A stretch of 24,980 bases of DNA from a virus, in the IMG/VR virus record IMGVR_UViG_3300021424_004135, positions 1-24,980 of that record; one strand, 5' to 3'. Positions 8,516-19,100 of this stretch are shown piece after piece. A program made the translations under genes and the position numbers. Positions within the stretch are counted from its first letter, which is position 1. Each line of letters opens with the position of its first letter. A model generated the notes under the pieces. That model was not told where the DNA came from, ran no database searches, and saw only the letters and a list, made by a program, of their open reading frames with translations.

Positions 8516-8633
8516 AGAACTCCTGAATGTGCAGGGAAATACCGTTGCTGGCATTAACCATTAATTAAATTGTGTACTAAATTATAACCTACCACGCGGT
8601 TTTATTATGTATTGACAATACTTTGCGTAACTT
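8516..8633 (-). promoter_or_regulatory. 118-base intergenic region with promoter-like box and palindrome
   Basis: This is the largest gap in the window. On the coding strand it holds a perfect TATAAT (8581-8586), about 65 bases upstream of the acidic gene's start. No good -35 lies at 16-18 bases; the nearest TTGTCA is 26 bases away. A 13-base perfect palindrome, GTATTGACAATAC, covers 8609-8621. No stem followed by a U-run is seen after the giant gene's stop. A promoter giving separate expression of the acidic gene is possible but not established. Confidence 0.35.
8520..8524 (-). promoter_or_regulatory. Strong ribosome-binding site (AGGAG)
   Basis: AGGAG on the minus strand is separated by TTCT from the ATG at 8515. 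It decides the start of the acidic protein and is the clearest SD site in the window. The two giant genes have weak or no recognisable SD. Confidence 0.8.
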
Positions 8634-10151
8634 TTATTCGTTTTCTTTTTTCAGTCGTGTTCTTACATTTGGTTTTCCAACTGGAGAGTGTGTTCCTGTC
8701 TCAATTCTTTCTTTTGCTGTTCGAAGTTGTTCGTCACTGAATATGTCGTCAATTGTGTAGTCGGTTCCAAAAATGTTATTAAAACGGTTTACAACATTTT
8801 CCAAATCTGAATCCGAATATCGTGGCACGTCCCCAACATTTGACGAATATGGAATAGAGCCTTTGAATTTGGCTGCCCTGTCCATATACTTGCCGAGATT
8901 CAAGTCTTCCATTATTCTTGTTACCGAGTCTCTTGTGTTAAAGCCGGACGTTCCATGTTTTTCTTTAATAAATGAAAGCAATGCTTCTGCGACCACGTAT
9001 TTCGGTTTTGCTAGCTCTCTATCAAGTCTTGCGCCCGCATCTGTTGCTGTAAAGGTTGATTTGGCATCTTTAATTATTTTGGATTGAATCATTTCAGAAA
9101 TGACGGCAGTCGGAATTCCTTGCGTCTCCCACCTGTTAAGGGTTTGACGATTCTGTTCTCCAATTTTGCTCTTTTTCAATATTTTATTTAATTTTTCATA
9201 TTTTTCTTTGTCTTCGTCTGATATGCCCAAACTCTTCATTAGTTCTGACATTCTAAATTCTTCACGTTTTGTTCTGGTTGTTGAATTCGGAATTTCTGTA
9301 CCTTTTTTATTTGTGGGCAGTGCCGATATCGATTCGGGCACCCGCATGCCCTCATACATCAACTCTGTATTTGCATCGTCGGCATCGCCATCATTTCTGA
9401 ACGCTCCACCAAAACTAAATCTCTCATCATCGTCAAGTATTGAATAATCAGATTGAGAAATCTTGTTGTCAACACCTTTTTTCGAATCTATATACATTGG
9501 GAAAGCGTCTTTCCCAAAAGTTTCCAACAAAAATCTTTCTCTAAACTTTGCTCTACCGAGATTTTCCATGGCCGTAGTTAATGCAGATTGATTAGAAATT
9601 TTTTCATCTGATTTTGTTGGCGCGAATAATCTCCATGAATCAAATATTGGTTCATTTCCTATTTCTGCAATTAAATACATGACATCGTTGTACGACAATC
9701 CAGCATTTGGAGAATCCAATTTCTTTTCTTCTGTTGCATTTAGATTTAGAAGTTTTGACAATTCTTTATTGTCAATTGGTCTTCTTTCTGTTACTTTGCC
9801 GTCTTCTCCCCAATTTGTTGGAATGGTTATCATCTTTTTGAGTTTTTCCGTTGGCAACATCCATGTTTCTTGGTTTGCTGAGTCGGTATCATTTTTTGAA
9901 ACATCCCCAATTTTTATATTTCTTTTATTCTTGGCAAATCTTGTGCCGATATTGGAAATTCCGTTGTTTATTGCGCTTTTTTTCCTGTCGCCAATTTTGT
10001 CCAGTGGTCCGCCATCGTCTGCTGGATTCAACAACCAACCCCTTTGTCTTATCTGCCTCCAACTATCTTGGGCTATTCTGTTGTATTCTTCGTCATCGCT
10101 GAATCCATGTAGCATGTCAACTTTTACTTCAGTTCTTCCGCTAGATAGACG
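8634..10151 (-). other. C-terminal 505-residue cassette of unknown function
   Basis: Residues R4201-E4705 after the last RLSSG. It is charged and mixed helical, with a segment MSELMKSLGISDEDKEKYEKL followed by NRQTLNRWETQGIPTAVISEMI that could form an HTH-like fold. No catalytic motif or known family is recognised. It contains RFSFGGAF at R4444, a possible degenerate version of the boundary motif. It ends with a basic tail (NVRTRLKKENE). Confidence 0.55.
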
Positions 10152-13100
10152 ATTGTTTTTTCTGAGTCTCCTGCTAGCTCTGCCGCTGGAAATTCTTTCA
10201 TCGCTTGGGGGTGGAGGAAATTCGCCTCTCTTAATTAAGTCTTGATATTCTGCTTCCAGTTCTTCGCCTGTTGGGACTTTCGGCAATAGGTCATTTTCTA
10301 TTAAATCTTTCATTATTTCTTCATCATCTGGGTCTTTGATGTCTTCGATGCGACCATCGTCTCCACCAGAAGAAAGTCTTTGTCTTCGATTTGCTCTTTG
10401 TGATGCTTTTCGTGATACTTTTCCTGAGCTGAGTCTTCTAAATTCTTCATCTTCTGGGTCAGTGGCATCAAGAATCCAACTTGTTGACCCAGGAATAAGC
10501 CTCTTCATTGCTCTGGTGTTTGCAACATATTGCAATCGAAGCTCTTCTGGCCCCATGGAATCAATCAATTCAAGTTTGAATTGTTCTTTTTCTTTTGGAT
10601 TTAGAATTTCTAAAAATTCTTTTAGGGTTTCAAATTGTTGGTCTGGGTCCGCCAATCGCCCTTGTTCGTGGAGTTCTTTTTTCCACGGTACAGACAGTTC
10701 GTCCCATTTTGGTGCTTTGAAGTCACCAGCAAGAATGAGATTGTCAAACTCAAGACCCTTTGACCGATGGGAGGTCTGCGCAATTATGTCTGGCCCCAAG
10801 TCGCCCCCATCGGTACCAGCAACACTGGTTGGCTTGAGCGTGTATCCGCCCTTGGCGACATCATTTGTTTTTCTAAGGTTTTCAAGTTTTTCGTACAGTT
10901 CTTCAATGCTGTTTGCTTCAGTTAACCACACGCCAGCTTCGCCATATTGGGGCTTGTCTTTGCCAGCAAATGTAAATGTTGATTTACCTGTCTTCGGGTC
11001 TCGCTTTTTCAAAAGGTCTTTGACGGGGTACGTGTTGCCCTCTGCAACAGCAATAAACTTTCCGTCAACGTTTTTAAATCTTAGAGTTATCTCAGAATCA
11101 ACAATTCCATCTTTGTTTTTTTTGTATTTATCAAAATAAGAATATTTTGCGCCTTTGAGATAATTAAATATTTTTCCATTGCCTTCAACGATTGGGGTAA
11201 ATGATTTAATAGAATCAAACTCCGGTGAATCACCAGCCGGAATTCCATTTTCTATATCTTGAATTAGATTGTTTAAAACAGATGCGCCAGCATCTATGTT
11301 TTGTACCTGCAAATACCACCCCTTCTTGTCTCTCGTTAGTCCAAATTTGCCTTCAGGGTCACCAAATCTAAATTTATATTTACCTTTATACAAAACCTTA
11401 TAAGATTGGTGTTGTTTGAAGTCCCCTCCGTCTTGACCAAGAAAAACTTCATTTGTTTTTGCATTAAACGAAGCAATTAGTGTGCCACCACTTACAATTT
11501 CTACTGGGTCAAATTCATCAGCAAGGTCAGAAGCTGTTACTTTTCTTCCAATCAATTTTCCACCATCAGTGGTTTCTATGTTGTCGACGTGTTTTCTTAA
11601 CTTATCCCAATCAAAGTTATATTTTTTAAACAATCTGTAAGCCGTAATTGCTTGTTGGCCAACATCTACTACTTCTGCTGCGTCATTTTCGCCGATTGTT
11701 TCTCCGGTAATTAAATCTGAAGTTTTGTCTGTTCCGCCTGCGGCTTTTGCAAGTTCTGCCCAACTTGCTACACTCCAAAGTTCTGGAAACACACTTCTTG
11801 GTTTGTCTGCTTCTTTTCCGTTGATTGTTTTTCCGTTTTTTAACCATTCCGCATGGTTAATCATGTCTGTCAAATCTTTTTTAAACGTTGAAACCGAACC
11901 CGTTCGTTTTCCCTTTTCTTGTTCTTCTATTATTCTTTCAAACGCCACAGCATTAGTTAAGCTTATAAAAGCGAGTGACTCTCTTTCTCCATTTTTCTTT
12001 ATGGCTCTAGTTGCCGCAGTTCCAATTCCTTCTGGCAAAAATGATTCGGCTTCAAGCAATTCTCCCGGTTGGCCAGCGGCATCAATTCTTAATCTGGAAA
12101 AAATTGGACTCTCTCCAGTTTTTCTATCTCTTAATCTTTTTTGGTGGGCAGCAAGGAATCTGTTGGCTATTCCCTGTATAGCTCTACCGAATCTGAATGT
12201 TTTTGTAAGCGTTAGCTGATATTTTGCTTCCATATCCTCTAATTCATCAACAGCGCCCCTAAATTCATAAATTGCTTGATTACTATCTCCAACGGCAACC
12301 CATTGAATTTTTTGTTTTCTAATAATGTCTGTCATTACCGGATTTGAATCTTGTGCTTCGTCAAAGAAAACTATGTCATTTCCGTCAACATTTTGCGACA
12401 TTCCCCTACCGGTACCAAGGTCAGGATTGGTCAATGACCATTGCTTCATTACGTAGCTTCGGGAAAGCTCCAAGGGGCTGTTTTCATCAAACGAATCATT
12501 CCAAAACCTTCGAGCTTCAGCAACAATTTTGTTTACCTCTTCTTTGCTAAACAAATCAAAGTTTGCTATTGACTGTTTTGCAGCAGCAAGAGTTACAACA
12601 TATCTGTCTATTTCTTTATGTGGTTCTTTTGTGTTGTTATTTCTTCCGGTAGAAAATTCAGTTGCAATCCGAGCCATGAGAGCGGCGCGCTTTCTTCTAG
12701 TTAAACCAACAGTCATTGGAATTAAATCTCCCTGTTTGTTTTTTACCTGAACCTGTTGGCCGTAATCAGAAAATCCATAGTGATTTGCAATCGCATCACT
12801 ATCTCTAACACCAATTATTCCAGAACTGCCGGAGTCTGACTTTTTTCTGAGTTTTGCATTTGTTCCTATTACTTGACTTGTTGCAACTGAGTCCCATGTT
12901 CTTACTTCGACATTTGGATAATTGGCAAATTTTTTCTTTGCCTCTTCTTGCATTTTTTTTGTGAACGTAAGATAAACAATTCGTTTGTCCGGCTCTTGGT
13001 CAAGAATTCTTTTTGCTGATACCAAGAGTGTTGATGTTTTTCCTGTGCCGGCCAAAGCACGAACTATCACGTTGTCGCCCGTCATTATTGCATCAGAAAC

Positions 13101-16100
13101 TGCAGCTTGTTCTTCAGTGAGCTTTTTGTCCGTGGCAGCACTGTAGTCATACTTCATGTTTTGTTGTACATCTTCAAGACTCTTTATAACTCTTCTTTCG
13201 GACCTGCCAGAAGAAAGCCTGTCTTGATTTGCGTCATTTAGTATTTTCTTTGCCGCATCTCTTGTTTTGGGGCTCGATTTTTGATTATCAACATTGTTGA
13301 GTGCCCACATGACGTTGGCTGCTTTACCTATGTCGTTAATAAATTTGTCGCGCTTCGCCAAATCTTCTGGGCTTAAATCAAACAAACCAAGATACGTGTC
13401 GTTCAATTCTTCACTGATATCCATGTCTGGGTCATCTGGGAGAATAGATGCAAGATTTTTTCTGTTTTGAATTTTGTTTATGTTGCTTCTGATTGTGTTT
13501 CTGTAAGCATCCAGAATGGTAATGTCTTTTTCTTTTATTGCTTGTTTTAGGTTTTTCTCAAAATTATCATTCCAAATTTTTTCAGTTTTTGGCAACAGTC
13601 TTGTTATTGTTTTTGGTCCATCAAATATCATTTTTTGATAATTTATTTTGCCAGAGCTAACCCTGTTATCATCGTCTTCATTGTCCACATCATCGCCACC
13701 AGCTAAATTGTCTTCGTCTTCGCCTGTTTCGCTGTCACCATCGTCATCGCCGACTATTGTGCCCTCGTTGCCGTCTTGTGCTGGGATTTGTGTTGGGTCC
13801 TGTTCTGATTCAGCATTGACCCTGTCATCATCATCGTCGGAAACGGGCGTAAAGGGGGTTCCACCTTGGTACGGATATGCAAAATCTTTTGGTTCTTCAA
13901 GAGAATCGGCAAGCTTGCTGTCTTCTGGGTCTCCGGTTTTTCTTAATCTGGCAACTTCTTCTGCAATGTGTGCCTGTGCCGCACTTCGCCTATCGCCCGA
14001 ATAATAGAGTTTTGCAAAAGCTGGACCAATATCAATTTGTTTTTGTGCCCTGGTGGCAGCAACGTATGCAAGGTGCATTCCTTCTCTAAACTGTGGCGAT
14101 TTTTGGCCAAGTTTTGTAAAATTGTCTCTTATATCATCAAAAGCATCTTTATAGCTTTCTCCAACAACAACCGTATGCGCTTCCATGCCCTTGAATAGTT
14201 GTGGAGTTGTTATGACAGCATCGGCTCCAGTCGTGTTTGCTGCTTCAAGAATTTCTTCAGAAACTTGTCGTATCATTTCGGAAAGTCTTTCCCTGCTGCC
14301 ACCAAGGTCTTTAATGTCTATTACGTAGGCATCGTTTCTTGCGGTTTCGCTACCGGTGGCAGCCCTTCTCAACACTCCGCCATCTTCTACAAAATCAAAA
14401 TAGTTAGAAAATCTTGGGTCTCTAGTAATTATTCGTTTCGCATCTTCAGAATAAAATCCACCTTTTCTTATGCCGCTTCCTTGCCCTCTTGTTTTTTGGC
14501 CGGTGATACCCTGTCCAGTGAGCACAACGCGACCAGTCCATTTTCCCGGTTTTTTGGAGTCGTGTTCCCATGTGCCATCAATGATTCTTTCTTTCCCGGT
14601 TTTGGGGTCTATTTGCGACATTTCCAAATTCCAATGAACAGCCGAGCGCTGTGCCGCATCGCCCTTGCCTTTTCCCTCTATTAGAACTATTGCTTTAATC
14701 TGTGAATCTTCGACACCCATTTTTAGTTTTGTTGTTGAGCTTCCGAGTAATTCTTCTAGGCTGTCTTCACCATCAGTTTTGTTAACGCGAAGTTTGTTGA
14801 ATTTTGTCGATATTCTTAGTGCTTGTCTTTCTGGTATAACCACCGGGTTAACCAGTATCTTTTCTGGGTTACCATCTTTGTCTAATGTGCCAGTCTCTAT
14901 GAATCCACCCCTAAACCTCCTCAGCATATCGCTTGGGGCTACTGGCTTTCCTCCCTTTGGATGCATTAAATTCCACAGCGCTCTTAGTTGATTATTATGA
15001 GGACGCGCAGCTTCCCTTATTACTTCATCCATGTCCCAAAAATTGCCAATGAATTTGGATGCAGGTGGTCTTTTACCAGCTGTGCCAAACTTATTATTCC
15101 AGAGCCATTGATAATGCATCAAAAATTCAACTATGTCTTCATGTTTTTTGGCTGATATGGCTACCTGTGGGACAAGTTGGGGTGGTTCTTTTTTGCTTGG
15201 GTTTCTTAATCTCCACTCCGCCAGCTCTAGTTGCATTTGGGTGTCCAGATGGGCGCTATATCTGAATGCTGCTTTTATTACTTCAGTATTTGTTCCACCG
15301 AGAAAAGCAAAAGTCTCTCCCACCACGGGCATGAGTGGGTCAACTTTTTGGTAAATAATATTGTGGTTGTCGTCACGCTGTGGATTGCCATCTCCATCAA
15401 GCATGGGCATCGGTCGACCCTTTTCGTCAAGTTTAAGAGCGTCCCCGTCGTATACGAATCCTTTTGATTCTTCTATTGATTTATCTTTTACACTATTTAG
15501 AAATTTGATTTTATCTTTTGCAGGAATTCCCTCATCGAATATAAGAACATCTTCTTTTTGTTTGGTGTCCACAGTAAATCTTTTTGAAAGTTTAAATTCT
15601 TTATCTAGAGATTTTAATATATTTAAAAGCGCTGTTTTTTCTTTTGGTGTTGCTGTATCAAATTTTTCAAGCAAAGCAATAGCATCGTTAAACTGTTTCT
15701 CAACAAGCTGGTGATGGTGGCCGGTAACCCATTGTCTTCGCGGCGCATTTTGCCCAGTTATTTTTGCAAGCGCTTCGGCATCCAAATTTATGAGAGCTTG
15801 AATAATATTTCCAAGGTGGGCTATATTGTTGCCAAATCTAAAAGATTCATTTAGTGGCAACACATAATCTGGGTCCATCAACTCCATTGCATTAAGTGCG
15901 TTTCTAAAATTGTAAACAGACTGTCGTTCGTCTCCAACCAAAATTATTGGAAGCTTGTCTCTGTTGTTTTCCAAAACTGACAAAAAAGTTGGATTTATGT
16001 CTTGTGCCTCATCAATCAAAAGAGCATTTAGTTTTCTATTTGGGTGAGCAAAAGTTCTTCTAAGAGTAACTGTTCTATTTGTTCCTTTTTTAGCTTTTGT

Positions 16101-19100
16101 ATCAACACTCACAGAAGTAACAATCCACAATGGTGTATCTGGGCTTACTTTTGAAACGTCCGTAATCACTTTTCCGTTTCTGTCTGTTATGTCTCCCTTT
16201 TTTGCGGAAGATGCAACAGCATCTATCTGTGTACTTCCGAGTGCATGGCCAACCATATATTTTGCTTCTGATAAATCAGGATTTGAAAGAGAAAATATTT
16301 TTGCGGTTTGACTCATGTTGGGAAGAACTGTTGTCTTTTGTTTTTTGCCCTTTTCGTCTATGTAGTGTTCGTTAAGCAAATGCTCGACAACGGTTCTGCC
16401 CATTTTTAGCCACTCTTGCGGAACGTTAGTTTCTGGTTCATTGTAAACATCAACCCAAAATTGTGGGTTGTGGTCCGCACTGCCAACCTCCACTTGTTCG
16501 GTTGTATATTGGAATTTTCCAGGAATTATGTTTCCATTTTCATCGAGTTTCGGTACCGGATTTCCAGATGAATCCAACTTGACCACCCAGCCAGAACCTA
16601 TTTTTACTCTGCCCTCCAGTATCGATGCGCCGAAACCACTCTTTCTTGCTTCCACATCATCTTCGTCTGGGGCGAAGTGTTTTGCTTGTAGTTCTTCGTC
16701 ACCGCTAAGTGTCCATTTTTCAACAGCTTTTCTTATTATTTCCGCAAGTGTTGCTACGTCAAGGGATGGAAGTCGGTCAGAGCCAGGCAACGGACCTTTT
16801 TCTGCCAATTTTTCAAGTTTGAAAAATCTTTGATAGTCGTCATTTGTATCAAGCATTCTAAGACCGGTATGTTCCAATGTTGGTCGCTGGCCGGCCGGAC
16901 TACCATCTGGGAGTGTTGCCTTTGGGTGCGGAGGAGTGGGTTTTCTTTGTCCATCTCTAAAATCAATATAGGTAAACTTGTGCGGAACCGCCTTGCCGGT
17001 CTTTGGGTCTATTTTTGTTTGCGTAACAGCAGCACCTATTGGTTCCCCTGTTTCTTCGTCAAAATCTCTTGCTCTATCAACTCTTGCTCCCGCTGCATCC
17101 ATTTTTCTTGAGATGTGGTCTCCAAATTTTTTGTCTGCTGCGCCAAGTAGGAGTCCCCATCTGGCAATTTTGTCTAGCGTTGAAACTCCCGTGTTTCCAG
17201 GAAACACAGCCTGCGCCTCTAGTTGATTTTTTTTGTTAAAGACTGCATAGTAGAGTGATTTTGAACCGTATTGTTCTTTGAGTTTTTCGACTTTGTCCTT
17301 GATTTGTTTTTCTGTCATTTTTGAAAAATCAACGTTAAAACGTTGCGATATGTAATTGAGTTTTTCGGCTCTTTCTGTGTCATTGCCTATTTCTAAATTA
17401 AACAAATTGTCAAGTGCGTTTGCGAGCATCTTTAGTGTTGTTGTTTTTCCGGTTCCGGCAGCCGCCTGAACAGAAATAACCGGGTAAACCATTTTTCCTT
17501 GTTTGTTCTTGAATGGCTTGAGCTGTCCGGTTATTGCCATCAATCCGACTTCAATGACGTCTTTTTGTTGTTGGGTTGGCTCATGTGGAAGATTGTGGGC
17601 AAACTGGAACGAAACATCTTCAACTCTTTTTATTTGTAGTTTTTTATCGTCGGGATTTTTTACTGACGATATGTGCCCTCCACCACTGGAAAGTCTTCCT
17701 GTTACGTCAATTACTTTTCCATCTTCGTCTTTTTGCGGTAGAGAAACAAATCTTGTTTCATCATCGGTATTTAGATTGGCGACTTGTTGAACCCTTATTG
17801 CATTAGGCTGATTGAGACTTCTGAGAATTTTGTTAATTCCCTGTTTATCCGAAACGGAATTCCACCCGTCGGATTCTTGATAAAACACTCCGTTTCTTAT
17901 GAATCCCATTTTTGTCGAGTAGTGATAAATTTCTCTATCTCCATTTGACAAATCAAATGAACTCCAAGCGCCGCCGCTTCCAGCTTTTATCTTTCTTCCA
18001 TCGACGTGTGGCTGTTTTACAAAATCTTCTATTTTTCCGGAAGACAACCTATCCAACATCTGCATTTCTGTTGCTTGTCTTGGTTCTTTTTGGCCAAGAG
18101 CTTTAAGAATTTTTTTGATTCCTTGTTTATCGGAAACTGAATTCCATCCAGTTGATATCTCAAAATATTCACCGTTTCTTATCACTCCCATCATTGTTGA
18201 GTAGTGATAAACCTCCCTGTCTCCATTCTGTCTATCAATTGCAGTCCATCCACGATTGCCAATTTTATGTGTTTTGCCAGATTTGTGTGGTCGTGTTGCA
18301 AAGTCTTCTATCTTTCCAGATGAAAGTCTTGCATCTTCAATTTCATCAATTGGTTGTTCAAATGTTCCACGAATAGGGCCAGATTTCGGAATCGGTTCAG
18401 AGCCAACCATTCCTTCAATAAGAGGAATTTCATATTTTAGGTCTGCCTCATATTTTCTTTCATCTGGTTCAAATCCTGCAAGTTGTCTAAGCGTCGGTGA
18501 ACGATTGATGAGATAATTGACTGCTTTTTGTGCCTCAAGCATTGCCCTTCTTAGTGCCGTATGGTCATTCTGTATTGCATCTGCCCAGCTCTTCAAATAC
18601 ACGCCATGGTCATCTCTGAATGTCGGTTCAATACCCAACATTCCCATCAAAAGCGAACTACCAATTTCTGCGATTAATTCTTCGAAAGCGTATTTTTTGA
18701 ATTCTGGTGAAAACTCCGGAGCTGTCATTTTTCCGTGTGGCCTGTCCAAACGAGAACTAGCACCACTCCAGTGAGTTAATTCATGCATCAATGTTGAGTA
18801 ATACTCAACCGGGCTATTGAACTGTCCAAATTTCGGCATGAATATCGTGTCTCTACTGGGTGAGAAAAAAGCTCCGCCAAAATTACCCTCTTCTACCACT
18901 GGCCCTATTTCGCTTACGACTTTTTGAACATTTTCTATTCTTTGTTTTTCCGAAAGCTTCAATGCTGCTTGCTCTGCATACATAATGTTTGGCAAACCCT
19001 CAATTTGGGCAACGTTGTAAACCTTGGTCATGTGGAACTCGCCAGTTCTTCTTCCACGTTCAATTGTTGGAGCAAGGATAAATGTTGGCTTTTCTCCTTT

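Noticed and set aside
8516-8554. ATG at 8554 as start of the acidic protein
   Set aside because: It has no SD, whereas the ATG at 8515 has AGGAG four bases upstream, and the AGGAG would be inside the coding region otherwise.
8612-8617. TTGACA on the plus strand as a -35 box
   Set aside because: No -10 at the right distance and no plus-strand gene downstream; it is part of the palindrome.
10336-11139. Plus-strand open frame of 267 codons, and others such as 19557-20165 and 9679-10245
   Set aside because: They lie opposite the giant gene, show Ser/Leu/Phe-rich composition expected from reading its antisense, lack SD sites and have no recognisable domains.
18051-18329. YHYST motif of the duplicated domain as a HUH or tyrosine recombinase active site
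   Set aside because: No HUH motif and no surrounding catalytic Arg/His pattern; the domain is too short.
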